Source of the DNA: Paludibacter sp.
GTDB lineage: Bacteria; Bacteroidota; Bacteroidia; Bacteroidales; Paludibacteraceae
DNA length: 64,000 bases
NCBI RefSeq assembly: GCF_009712605.1
Contig: NZ_WASO01000004.1
Span: forward strand, 21,565 to 85,564
Direction: 5' to 3'
Below the pieces are notes generated by a model. It was not told where the DNA came from, did not search any database, and saw only the letters and a program-made list of their open reading frames with translations. The first letter of the stretch is position 1, and every line of letters starts with the position of its first letter. Both the position numbers and the translations under genes were made by a program. Of this stretch, positions 1 to 9,853 are shown in pieces.

Positions 1-96
1 AAAAATTGCCATGAAACAAAAAATCCCAAAGTCGTGTTCGCTTCAGGCTTAATCGCATTGCACAACAATCTATACTCTACGAATCTCGAAAAGTAA
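1..96 (+). CDS. 3' end of an unidentified protein-coding gene (partial)
   Basis: Reading frame 1 is open from the first base of the window to a TAA at 94-96, giving 31 residues that end in LHNNLYSTNLEK. The composition looks like ordinary coding sequence, but I do not recognise the family and the start lies outside the window. A 31-codon open frame can also occur by chance, so this is tentative. Nothing else gene-like is seen between 97 and the promoter of the next gene near 346. Confidence 0.3.
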   Translation, partial: KNCHETKNPKVVFASGLIALHNNLYSTNLEK

Positions 97-345
97 TGAT
101 TATTTTACTAGAAGTTGGTTAGGTAGGCGCAACAGGAAATCGGTGCATAGACCAAGAACGGACAAAAGAGAGTCTTTTCCTGTGTAAATTTAGGGTATCA
201 AATTTGAAACTATTTTTTTATAACACAAAATAAAACTATTTAATTTTATCATTTTTAACCAATAACTATGTTAAATCAGTCGAATCAACACATAGTTTAT
301 ACTGAAAATCAACCAACAGGCTGCGCAGAGTAAAGTAATAAATTC

Positions 346-353
346 TATCTTTG
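346..353 (+). promoter_or_regulatory. Bacteroidetes -7 promoter box for the YciI-like gene
   Basis: TATCTTTG matches the Bacteroidetes -7 consensus TAnnTTTG exactly. It lies 57 bp upstream of the chosen start at 410. No clear -33 TTG is seen at the usual distance. Confidence 0.45.
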
Positions 354-409
354 CATTATCAGGTTCAAACTGGCCATCTTTGATTACTCACTTTAACACC
401 ACACATACT

Positions 410-694
410 ATGTTTGTACTGATTCTGAAATATGTAGCTCCTATCGAAAAGATAGACGAACTGATACCCGCACATCGACAGTTTCTTGACAAATATTACC
501 TTCGCAACAAGTTTATATGTTCAGGGGCACAGGTTCCGCGCACGGGAGGCATCATCCTGTGCAACGCAACTGATAAAGAGGAGGCAGAACAGATCATTGC
601 CGAAGATCCGTTTTACATTTTCAAAGTTGCGAAATACAACATCTTAGAATTCACTCCATCAAAGTATGCTCCCGGTTTCGAATCGTTTATATAA
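410..694 (+). CDS. YciI-like family protein
   Basis: A small cytoplasmic protein of 94 residues with the ferredoxin-like fold expected of YciI-related proteins. It opens with a hydrophobic strand (MFVLILKY), then a His-containing helix (AHRQFLDKYY), a GG turn and the ending IAEDPFYIFKVAKYNILEF typical of the family. The frame is open from an ATG at 380, but the 10 extra residues look unlike the family, so the ATG at 410 is preferred. The molecular function of most YciI proteins is unknown. The next gene starts 8 bp after the stop, so the two are probably cotranscribed. Confidence 0.75.
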   Translation: MFVLILKYVAPIEKIDELIPAHRQFLDKYYLRNKFICSGAQVPRTGGIILCNATDKEEAEQIIAEDPFYIFKVAKYNILEFTPSKYAPGFESFI

Positions 695-702
695 ATCACA
701 TT

Positions 703-1161
703 ATGAACACTACAGAAAAAAAACAACAATTAGCTATCGCTACGTTTCAAAGCGGTTACAACTGCGCCCAATCAGTATTATCTACCTTTTCCATCAATTT
801 CGGACTGGAACGGGACAGTTTACTAAAACTCGCCTCTCCTTTCGGGTCGGGCATTGCCAAAACTCAGGAAACATGCGGCGCTGTTACGGGCGCATTGATG
901 GCCATCGGCCTGAAATACGGAAAAGGAATTAACGGAAAGGAGGAGGACAAACAGCAAGCTTACGCACTTGCTCAAAAACTGATGACGGAATTTTCGAGCA
1001 TACACGGTTGCACAAACTGCAAGAAGCTATTGAATGATCTGGATATGAACAACGAAAGTGAAATGGCAAAAATTAAAGAGCTTGATCTTTTCAATACACA
1101 TTGCCTCAACTATATTCAAACAGCAGTAAAACTGACCGACCAAATTCTGGAAAATAAATAG
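703..1161 (+). CDS. C_GCAxxG_C_C family (putative redox-active) protein
   Basis: 152 residues with the family hallmark: a first Cys in SGYNCAQSVL near residue 22, the core CGAVTGALMAIG that gives the family its name, and later Cys residues in HGCTNCKK and THCLNY. The Cys spacing suggests a redox-active or metal-binding protein of the cytoplasm; the exact reaction is unknown for the family. It follows the YciI-like gene by 8 bp and probably shares its promoter. Confidence 0.85.
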   Translation: MNTTEKKQQLAIATFQSGYNCAQSVLSTFSINFGLERDSLLKLASPFGSGIAKTQETCGAVTGALMAIGLKYGKGINGKEEDKQQAYALAQKLMTEFSSIHGCTNCKKLLNDLDMNNESEMAKIKELDLFNTHCLNYIQTAVKLTDQILENK

Positions 1162-1191
1162 ACACCGGTATCTATAAACTCAAAAATTACA

Positions 1192-1199
1192 TACATTTG
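1192..1199 (+). promoter_or_regulatory. -7 box for the HXXEE gene
   Basis: TACATTTG matches TAnnTTTG and lies 23 bp upstream of the ATG at 1223, implying a short leader. No convincing -33 element. Confidence 0.4.
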
Positions 1200-1222
1200 T
1201 AACAACACTGTATGTAGCGGCT

Positions 1223-1717
1223 ATGTCAACTTTACACTATAATAAGCAACTGTTTATTGCTGGTCTTATTTTTACCCTGCACAACACAGAAGAGGCATTC
1301 GGATTCCGGCAATTCCGTTATCCGGAAGGAATACTCAATCATACTCCGTCTGCCAAAGAGATGATAACCGCCATTGTGTTAATCACACTATTTGCATGGA
1401 TAGCAATTATATGGACAACGGTTCAAACAAAGGCAGGACCAAAAAAGTTTTTATTGACCACTTTGGTTACTGCATTTCTGTTTAATGCATTCATTCCGCA
1501 TATTCTTGGAGCCATATATTTCGGAGGCTATTTCCCGGCAGTAGTCACAGCGGTAGTACTTTATTTACCGTATGTGTACTGGATATTACCCAGGTTGTAT
1601 AATGAATTTGAAACCCGGAAAGCATTTTTCAGAACTGTAGCTCAGGGCATAAGTCTGGCACTGTTTCTTGTATTCCTGACTCAGGCTGCAGGATATTTAA
1701 CCCAAATTCCGCAATAG
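1223..1717 (+). CDS. HXXEE domain-containing membrane protein
   Basis: 164 residues with about four hydrophobic segments (roughly 8-20, 50-70, 80-115, 120-155) and the motif HNTEE near residue 20, which defines the HXXEE family of integral membrane proteins. The biochemical role is unknown; the conserved His/Glu pair suggests a metal-binding or enzymatic site at the membrane. The final codons (LTQIPQ) lie inside a palindromic element that begins at 1695, so the C-terminus may have been altered by its insertion. Confidence 0.8.
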   Translation: MSTLHYNKQLFIAGLIFTLHNTEEAFGFRQFRYPEGILNHTPSAKEMITAIVLITLFAWIAIIWTTVQTKAGPKKFLLTTLVTAFLFNAFIPHILGAIYFGGYFPAVVTAVVLYLPYVYWILPRLYNEFETRKAFFRTVAQGISLALFLVFLTQAAGYLTQIPQ

Positions 1718-1846
1718 CGGAATTTGCCCGAAGGGCTGACGAAAAATAATATTTTTGTCAGGGTTAACCCCGACATTTTTGCAGGTAATCTGCAAAAATC
1801 GTCGATTAATCAACATAAATTTTTCTATGATTAATTTGGGTTTAAT
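1695..1846. repeat. 152-bp multi-hairpin element with 14-bp terminal inverted repeats
   Basis: The ends atttaacccaaatt (1695-1708) and aatttgggtttaat (1833-1846) are inverted repeats matching at 13 of 14 positions. Between them inverted repeats follow one another almost without gaps: 1704-1725 (aaattccgc arms), 1726-1736 (gccc/gggc), 1737-1760 (tgac...gtca with A/T-rich arms), 1761-1770 (gggttaaccc), 1775-1799 (atttttgcag arms, perfect) and 1805-1835 (attaatca/tgattaat). This is either a MITE/REP-like element or a structured RNA. It covers the last 23 bp of the HXXEE gene and the leader of the GNAT gene. No target-site duplication was seen. Confidence 0.7.
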
Positions 1847-1855
1847 TTACAAATT

Positions 1856-2314
1856 ATGATTAAACTTCCGAACTATCTGATTTTACCCCGAAACGAATTG
1901 TATCGCATCAAACCGCTTTGGGAGAAGCTCAACGAGATTCACCTCCGCGACTCAGTCCATTTCAAGGATCATTACTCATCGTTTACGTTCGAAAAGCGAA
2001 TTATAGCATGGACATCGCTACCCGACGAGAGAGTATGGATTCTGGTTGGAGAAGTAAATGATGAAATAGTAGGCTATTGTGTCGCCACATCCACCGAAGA
2101 CGGCAAAGGAGAGATAGATTCTCTCTGCGTAGACGAAGCCTGGCAAAACAAAGGTGTGGGAGATACGCTGGTTCGCGAAAGTCTGGCCTGGCTGCAAAGT
2201 CAGAATTGTTCGCCCATCCGCCTGATCGTGAGTTACGGGCATGAATCGGTGATGGGATTTTACGAAAAACTGGGATTTTATCCGAGGGCTACTATTCTGG
2301 AATTGAAGCAGTAA
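1856..2314 (+). CDS. GNAT family N-acetyltransferase
   Basis: 152 residues with a GNAT fold. The acetyl-CoA pyrophosphate loop is recognisable as QNKGVGDTLV (the Q/RxxGxG/A motif) after the strand IDSLCVDEAW, and the C-terminal motif B region is GHESVMGFYEKLGFYPR. It would transfer an acetyl group from acetyl-CoA to an amine of unknown identity in the cytoplasm. The ATG is 10 bp after the palindromic element at 1695-1846, so its leader derives from that element. It converges on the ABC-F gene across a shared terminator. Confidence 0.85.
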   Translation: MIKLPNYLILPRNELYRIKPLWEKLNEIHLRDSVHFKDHYSSFTFEKRIIAWTSLPDERVWILVGEVNDEIVGYCVATSTEDGKGEIDSLCVDEAWQNKGVGDTLVRESLAWLQSQNCSPIRLIVSYGHESVMGFYEKLGFYPRATILELKQ

Positions 2315-2374
2315 GCGCCAAAATCGAGTTAATTACCGTCAGGACAACACAGAATTTACCAAACCGTTTAAAAT

Positions 2375-2425
2375 AAAAATCGCCTGCACCTTACTCCGGA
2401 GAAGAGTTTGATGCAGGCGATTTTT
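2375..2425. terminator. Bidirectional intrinsic terminator between GNAT and ABC-F genes
   Basis: Arms aaaaatcgcctgca (2375-2388) and tgcaggcgattttt (2412-2425) pair perfectly, with A and T runs on both sides. It sits between convergent genes ending at 2314 (+) and 2436 (-). Confidence 0.85.
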
Positions 2426-2435
2426 TATTGTTTTA

Positions 2436-4124
<1,689 letters not shown>

Positions 4125-4209
4125 TTATACTTATTAGCAATATTTCTGAAGTTAGTTTGTGAAAGACAGCACAAACAATGTAATTTTTCTGTCAATTCGG
4201 AGATTCTGA

Positions 4210-4239
4210 CCTCTCCCCAACCCTCTCCCAAGGAGAGGG
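4210..4239. repeat. CCTCTCCC-type palindromic intergenic repeat
   Basis: Within the 327-bp gap between the ABC-F and helicase genes, ccctctcc (4221-4228) and ggagaggg (4232-4239) form an 8-bp hairpin with a 3-nt loop, preceded by cctctcccc. The same style of sequence recurs at 50517-50540 and 50588-50662, suggesting an interspersed REP-like family. Nothing else gene-like is seen in the gap. Confidence 0.5.
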
Positions 4240-4385
4240 AACAATCTGCCTGTATGACTTCGACAATCCTGTATTCAAATCTCTTCTGAAAAGAAAAATC
4301 ATAAACTCAGGAAATACCTACTGATTCATTGGCACATTAGCTTCGCTGAACGCTGTTTGGCATATTATCGAATTGACACATAGTA

Positions 4386-5717
4386 TCACTTTTTCGGCTT
4401 GCGTTTCTTAGGCTTGCCGTATTTAATTCGCATCAGTTCGGCATGACGCACCTTCTGATTTACCTTTTTGTTTTTATCTATCTTTTCGTGGAAAGCACCT
4501 CCACCCTTCAACGGATTGGTGAGTTTCAAACGAATATTTTTAGTTATCTTCTTTTCGAGTTCGTCGGGAGTCAGCACATCCGACAGTTCGAGCTCTTCGG
4601 GCAGTTCGTGCATTGGAATCTGATACTGCATCAGCTCTTCCACTGCCAACTGACGTTCCTCCTCGACAGGCGACACCAGAGAAACAGCAGTTCCCTCCTT
4701 GTCGGCACGTCCCGTACGACCGATACGGTGAATATACAACTCCGGTTCGTCGGGCATGTCGAAGTTAATTACGTGTGACACATCGGCAATATCGAGACCG
4801 CGGGCAATCAAATCGGTGGCGATCAGCACCCGATACGATCCCTCCTGAAAACGTCTCACCGTCTCAAAACGGTTATTCTGCGCCTTATTGGAGTGAATCA
4901 CCCCGATTTCGTCGGGGAATACATCGGCAACGCGTTCATAAATATTGTCTGCCAGTTTTTTGGTCAGGGCAAACACCAGTACGCGTTTATATTGTTTGCT
5001 ATGCGAAAGCATAAGCTTCAGCATATTGATTTTTGAATTGAAATTGGGTAACTGATATGCACTCTGAACAATCTTTTCTAGTGGTGTACCCATCGGTGCA
5101 GCTTCGATACGTTCGGGTGTATCAAAGAAATCGTGCATCAGCGTTTCTACTTCTTCCGTAAGCGTTGCAGAAAATAGGAGGTTTTGGCGTTTAACCGGCA
5201 AAAGATCGAAAATGCGCACCAGCTGAGGACGGAACCCCAAATCCATAATTTCGTCCACCTCATCTATCACCAAACGTTTCACGGACTTTAGGCGAATTAC
5301 TCCATTGAGCGTCAAATCAAGCAAGCGACCCGGCGTTGCCACCAGCAAATCGACGCCATCCTTCACCAACAACACCTGTTTCGACATATTCACTCCACCA
5401 TACACTCCGGCAACGCGGATATTCATGTAAGCTGCCAGTTTCTTCGCTTCTTCAACCACTTGCAGCACAAGCTCACGGGTTGGAACAAGGATCAGAATCT
5501 GAGGATGTTTCTCTTTGGTGAATTTCCATTGACGAAGGCAAGGCAAGAGGAAAGCAACCGTTTTTCCGGTTCCGGTTTGGGCAATACCCACCACATCACG
5601 TCCTGACATGGCCACCGGAAAAGCTTTTTCCTGAATGGTTGTAGGATGAATATAACCAGAATCATCAAGCGCGTTGAGCAATGGTGTATTGAGATTCAAT
5701 TCTTTAAATGTAGTCAT
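4386..5717 (-). CDS. DEAD-box ATP-dependent RNA helicase (RhlE/CsdA-like), motif II DEVD
   Basis: 443 residues with the full superfamily-2 set: Q motif (PTTIQ, 25-29), motif I AQTGTGKT (46-53), Ia PTREL (79-83), Ib TPGR (128-131), motif II DEVD (152-155), motif III SAT, motif V ATDLIARGLD and motif VI HRIGRTGR, then a Lys/Arg-rich tail (KPKKRKPKK). It unwinds or remodels RNA using ATP, probably in rRNA or mRNA metabolism in the cold or in decay. Motif II departs from the usual DEAD at the third position; Asp152, Glu153 and Asp155, the residues needed for ATP hydrolysis, are kept, so activity is expected. Single-gene unit with its own promoter upstream. Confidence 0.93.
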   Translation of the reverse strand: MTTFKELNLNTPLLNALDDSGYIHPTTIQEKAFPVAMSGRDVVGIAQTGTGKTVAFLLPCLRQWKFTKEKHPQILILVPTRELVLQVVEEAKKLAAYMNIRVAGVYGGVNMSKQVLLVKDGVDLLVATPGRLLDLTLNGVIRLKSVKRLVIDEVDEIMDLGFRPQLVRIFDLLPVKRQNLLFSATLTEEVETLMHDFFDTPERIEAAPMGTPLEKIVQSAYQLPNFNSKINMLKLMLSHSKQYKRVLVFALTKKLADNIYERVADVFPDEIGVIHSNKAQNNRFETVRRFQEGSYRVLIATDLIARGLDIADVSHVINFDMPDEPELYIHRIGRTGRADKEGTAVSLVSPVEEERQLAVEELMQYQIPMHELPEELELSDVLTPDELEKKITKNIRLKLTNPLKGGGAFHEKIDKNKKVNQKVRHAELMRIKYGKPKKRKPKK

Positions 5718-5738
5718 GGGCTATTGTCAATTGGGGTG

Positions 5739-5746
5739 CAAAGGTA
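5739..5746 (-). promoter_or_regulatory. -7 box for the helicase gene
   Basis: caaaggta on the plus strand reads TACCTTTG on the minus strand, matching TAnnTTTG, 22 bp upstream of the start at 5717. Confidence 0.45.
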
Positions 5747-5909
5747 GTGATTTTTACCCGTATTTCAGGTATTTTATTACAGCAAATGCTATTCAGGCAT
5801 TCAACACAATAAAAACGGGTCTAATGACGGTCACTATACGACAAGGCCATTCAAAATCAGGTCATCAAATCACCAATACTTGATTTCCAAATGCAACAGC
5901 AAACATATT

Positions 5910-6824
5910 TCAATGTGATTGCGCCCGCACCATAATCATCACCGGAAAATGATCGGACGGGCATCGGGCCTTAAGTGGTTGCTGCGAAACATTCCCGGAA
6001 GGAGTCCCCGATTCGGGTACATCAACACGATAGGTATCCGTAAGAATACCATATTTCAACACCGAAAACCGATTTGTAAGAAAAATGTGATCGATACGTC
6101 CTTTCGATACGCCATTGATATCAAATTCGTTGAACGTACCCGGCTGATCATAGACCAACGCAGCTTTATCATACGAATCCTGTAAGATTCCCGACCCATT
6201 CAGCAATCGATAAGAAGGAGAGAATTGGTCGACATTGAAATCGCCGCTTAAAATAACCGGCATATCTTTAGGCATAGCCTGAATCTTCTTCAAAATTAAT
6301 TTAGCGCTTTCGGCACGTGCCACTACACCAATGTGGTCCATGTGCAAATTGAAATAGACAAACGTAAAGCCGGTACTTATCTCTTTAAATTTTCCCCATG
6401 TACAAATACGAATGCAGGCCGCATCCCAACCCCGATTCGGACGAGACTGATCTTCGGACAACCAGAAATCGCCGTGATCCAACATTTGGAATTTATCTGT
6501 GCGATAAAAAATGGCCGAATGTTCTCCTTTTTGGTGCCCGTCATCGCGTCCCACACCAATGTATTCGTACTTAGGCAACATTCGCTTCAAATCCTCCAAC
6601 TGACCATAGAAACCTTCCTGCGTTCCGAAAATATCGAACCCATGAAACTGCACAAGCTTGGCAATATAAGGAACCCGCTGCCCCCATCCATTTCCATTTA
6701 CAGAATCTTCGTGATTGGCTTGTCTTAAATTATAAGTTGCCACAGTAAAATCCACCGACGATGCGGCTTCAACCGCTCCGGCAAAACCAAAAACAAGTAA
6801 CACCAAATAAAATAGTCTCTTCAT
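5910..6824 (-). CDS. Secreted endonuclease/exonuclease/phosphatase (EEP) family protein
   Basis: 304 residues. A signal peptide (MKRLFYLVLLVFGFAGAVEA) predicts export. The EEP fold motifs are in order: VATYNLRQ near 28-35, GTQEG with the metal-binding Glu near 67, NLHMDH, GDFNVD near 195 and the C-terminal SDHFPVMI with the catalytic His. The family hydrolyses phosphoester bonds in nucleic acids, phospholipids or inositol phosphates using Mg2+; the substrate here cannot be told, though this short secreted Bacteroidetes type is usually a monodomain hydrolase. It is flanked by gaps on both sides and appears monocistronic. Confidence 0.85.
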   Translation of the reverse strand: MKRLFYLVLLVFGFAGAVEAASSVDFTVATYNLRQANHEDSVNGNGWGQRVPYIAKLVQFHGFDIFGTQEGFYGQLEDLKRMLPKYEYIGVGRDDGHQKGEHSAIFYRTDKFQMLDHGDFWLSEDQSRPNRGWDAACIRICTWGKFKEISTGFTFVYFNLHMDHIGVVARAESAKLILKKIQAMPKDMPVILSGDFNVDQFSPSYRLLNGSGILQDSYDKAALVYDQPGTFNEFDINGVSKGRIDHIFLTNRFSVLKYGILTDTYRVDVPESGTPSGNVSQQPLKARCPSDHFPVMIMVRAQSH

Positions 6825-6846
6825 TGTAAATTCATTTTATCGGACT

Positions 6847-6854
6847 CAAATATA
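6847..6854 (-). promoter_or_regulatory. Promoter of the EEP gene
   Basis: caaatata (minus strand TATATTTG) matches TAnnTTTG, with a minus-strand TTG at 6873-6875, 18 bp away, as a possible -33 element. It is 22 bp upstream of the start at 6824. Confidence 0.5.
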
Positions 6855-7019
6855 AAAAATTAATTTTTCAAACAATTCCACCAGAATACTTCCGAAGTGA
6901 CATTGCAATTTTCAAAGGCAACTTCAGAAGTTTTATCCAGATCAGAAAGTTTGTAAGAATATTCAAAGTTAAGCTTTTTCGCCTACAATTCATTGATACC
7001 GGTTAACTGCTAAACAGTC

Positions 7020-7053
7020 AAAAGCCACAGCATTTCTCAATGCCATGGCTTTT
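7020..7053 (-). terminator. Probable terminator of the outer-membrane receptor gene
   Basis: Arms aaaagcca (7020-7027) and tggctttt (7046-7053) form a hairpin downstream of the minus-strand gene ending at 7152. The stem can be extended with two mismatches; the T-run is short. Confidence 0.45.
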
Positions 7054-7151
7054 CTTAATCACAAGTAAAACTAAAATCCTATTATCTAATGCATGAATTT
7101 GAATATTCAGAACTAATCCAAACCGTTAACTCTTCTAACCTATATTGATTG

Positions 7152-9593
7152 CTATTTACCGCTACGACTTTGTTCTTCGCTCGATGCCGTAGAACGGTTG
7201 GCGCGGGTTTTGAAAGAATCTTTCCCGAAACGATAAGTAAATGACACATTCACCCCACGGCTGTCCCAGTGGTTGTCAACATTGAAATCTACATTTCCGT
7301 ATTTTGCAAAACCTCCGCCTTTATTGGTATTAAAGATATCATCCACCGACACCTTCAAAGTTCCCTTTTTATTGAAAAGGCTCTTCTGCACTCCAAGATC
7401 GACAGAATATTGTTCGTAGATGGTAAAGTTACCCCAGAGTTGTTTTGAGCGATAACGTCCGGCCAGCTCCATACTGATGTCGCATGGCAATGTAAAGCTT
7501 TGAGTTGTGTTGGCATTATAACTCCAGCGTTTGAACTTATCGGCTGTCGCATCGTTAGATGTTACCGATTTATACATAACGATTGCCGAAGCATTGAAGT
7601 GCCACCACTTGGTAACGTCGAGCTGAACAGTCTGCGAAGCATTCAGGTCTATCGATTTGCTCAGGTTGTCTTTGGTCTGATACATTACTTTGGTAATATC
7701 GTTTTGTTTGATCACATCGGTAAACAAATCGTTGGTACGGTTCATGCCGATAGAAGTAATAAACTTACTCTTGTAGGTATAATTCAGTCCGAGAGAGTGT
7801 GTAAACTGCGGACGAATAAACGGATTTCCCTGATTATAGGTAAATTGATCAAGCAACCACATGAACGGGTTTAGTATCTGATAGCTTGGACGTCCAATGC
7901 GATAACTATAAGTCAATCCCAGTTGATTATTTTCGTTCAGGTCTCGTTTAATAAACAGAGACGGAAACAGATCGGTATAATGCTTCGTATCCACACGATT
8001 CATCGATTTTGAATCTCCTTTCGAGTTGGTATTCTCCACACGCAAACCTAGTTGTACTGAGGTTTTACCGAATTGCCCTCTGGCGCTGACGTAAGCTGCA
8101 TTGATATTTTCGGTGTAAATAAACTGGTCATATGGTTTCAGGCCGGTATTCCACACCACATTTGTCGGGTCATCTACCGTAAACTCTGACTGACTGTTTG
8201 TTTTTACAAAGCTGGTTTTCAAACCACCTTCGATCGAGAATTTTTTCCCAATAGGATGTACGTAGTCGGTTTTTGCCGTGAAAATATTGATAATGCGTGG
8301 CTGATATCCCAGTATAGTAGAATTGATATTCATATCATTCCCGTTTCCATCTACATAATTTCCATGCTGATCGGTTGAAGAATGGTATTTGAAGCGTGCA
8401 TAATCGGCATCGAATGTCAATGAAGTTCCGGTGCTGTCAATATCCCATTTATAATTTCCATTGAAAGTAATATTGCTCCAGTGTTCGTTTTCGCCCGATT
8501 TGGTATGAAGCGCAGAATCGAGCTTCATTGTATTATCAAAAAAAGACGTTACCGAGTTTGTTTTACCGTTACTATGCCCATCAGAACCACGAACCATAAA
8601 ACTGATTACCTGGTTTTTTGCAACATAATAGTCGGATCCGATTTTATAATTATGTCCGTTACCATTATAGTCGCTACGGTTATATATCTGTTGAACAGCT
8701 CCCACATAAGGCCCTGTAACATAATTCCGGACGGCATCCATCGTATTCCAGCCACTCCATCCGTTGAACGAATAGTTCCCGTAAACATTCAGTTTCCCGA
8801 AATTCATATTCAGATCTAAACCAACATTTTCTCCAAACTTGCCGCTATATCCTCCACCGGTATAGAAACTACCGTTAAAACCAGTACGCTTGTTGTGCTT
8901 TGTTTTGATATTGATAATGCCTGAGTTTCCTTCAGCATCGTATCGTGAAGACGGATTTTCAATTACCTCGATTCGTTCGATATCTTTTCCCTGCATACCT
9001 TTCAGCAACGTAGCCAACTGATCGGCTGAAACATACGTCGGCTTGTCGTCGATCATAACTTTCACACCTTCTTTGCCTTTCAAACTAATATTATTATTGT
9101 TGTCAACAGTGACGCCCGGAGTCTTTTTCAAAATATCCAGCACGTTTTCCGATGCTGTTGTAATGGAAGCTTCAGGGTTAATCACCATTTTGTCTGCCTG
9201 TTGTTCGATAAACTTGCGCTTAGCTACCACTGTAGCCTCTTTCAACATTTGAGTATTTTCTTCTAAAACCACATCTCTCTGAACATCTTTTTTGCCATTA
9301 AATGCAAACTGTTCGGTTTCAAACTTCTTATAGCCCACCATCGTCACCGACAAAATATAAGTTCCCTCGTGCACTTTATCGATAACGAAGTCGCCGGTAC
9401 TGTTACTTTCACTGCCTTTTATCGGCAGTTTGGTTTTTGCATTGATAAGAGCTGCGGTTGCAAATTCAACCGGACGATGATTTTGATCAAGGATCCGACC
9501 CTTTACGGTTCCGTCTGCTTTTGCGATTCCGATGCAAAGCATCGCCATAAGCATAAAACTAGCTATTCGTTGCAAACAAGTCTTTGTTGCCAT
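7152..9593 (-). CDS. TonB-dependent receptor with outer membrane beta-barrel family domain
   Basis: 813 residues. Signal peptide (MATKTCLQRIASFMLMAMLCIGIAKA), then a CarboxypepD_reg-like domain at about 28-110 (GRILDQNHRPVEFATAAL), a plug domain at about 130-240 (NVLDILKKTPGVTVD, IERIEVIENPSSRYDAEG) and a long barrel ending in an aromatic strand (VNVSFTYRF) followed by a Ser/Arg-rich tail. This is the OMP_b-brl_3 type common in Bacteroidetes, often involved in import of small ligands or in envelope homeostasis rather than glycan uptake; there is no SusD partner. The ligand is unknown. A perfect 10-bp inverted repeat lies in its leader at 9635-9665. Confidence 0.85.
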   Translation of the reverse strand: MATKTCLQRIASFMLMAMLCIGIAKADGTVKGRILDQNHRPVEFATAALINAKTKLPIKGSESNSTGDFVIDKVHEGTYILSVTMVGYKKFETEQFAFNGKKDVQRDVVLEENTQMLKEATVVAKRKFIEQQADKMVINPEASITTASENVLDILKKTPGVTVDNNNNISLKGKEGVKVMIDDKPTYVSADQLATLLKGMQGKDIERIEVIENPSSRYDAEGNSGIINIKTKHNKRTGFNGSFYTGGGYSGKFGENVGLDLNMNFGKLNVYGNYSFNGWSGWNTMDAVRNYVTGPYVGAVQQIYNRSDYNGNGHNYKIGSDYYVAKNQVISFMVRGSDGHSNGKTNSVTSFFDNTMKLDSALHTKSGENEHWSNITFNGNYKWDIDSTGTSLTFDADYARFKYHSSTDQHGNYVDGNGNDMNINSTILGYQPRIINIFTAKTDYVHPIGKKFSIEGGLKTSFVKTNSQSEFTVDDPTNVVWNTGLKPYDQFIYTENINAAYVSARGQFGKTSVQLGLRVENTNSKGDSKSMNRVDTKHYTDLFPSLFIKRDLNENNQLGLTYSYRIGRPSYQILNPFMWLLDQFTYNQGNPFIRPQFTHSLGLNYTYKSKFITSIGMNRTNDLFTDVIKQNDITKVMYQTKDNLSKSIDLNASQTVQLDVTKWWHFNASAIVMYKSVTSNDATADKFKRWSYNANTTQSFTLPCDISMELAGRYRSKQLWGNFTIYEQYSVDLGVQKSLFNKKGTLKVSVDDIFNTNKGGGFAKYGNVDFNVDNHWDSRGVNVSFTYRFGKDSFKTRANRSTASSEEQSRSGK

Positions 9594-9634
9594 AAAATTT
9601 TACTGATTTTTGTGTGTTTCGTTTGTGATAAGAT

Positions 9635-9665
9635 GAAGGAGTAGCGGATCCATTTCTACTCCTTC
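9635..9665. promoter_or_regulatory. Perfect inverted repeat in the leader of the outer-membrane receptor gene
   Basis: gaaggagtag (9635-9644) and ctactccttc (9656-9665) are perfect 10-bp arms with an 11-nt loop, 42 bp upstream of the minus-strand start at 9593. It could be a leader RNA hairpin or an operator for an unknown regulator. Confidence 0.5.
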
Positions 9666-9853
9666 GTTCTGTTTTTTGTAAGTTAGACGTTCGCGGTTAT
9701 GCGTTTGGATGAATGTTATGTTTTTTTTAGAATTCAATTTAATCCAACAATCCTTTCAATTCTCATATTATTCCTAATACTTTGCCAATATGAAAATTTT
9801 CCATTGCAATAATTCTCGAACATTTTTAATGTTCTACTTTGCCTGCGGCTGGC

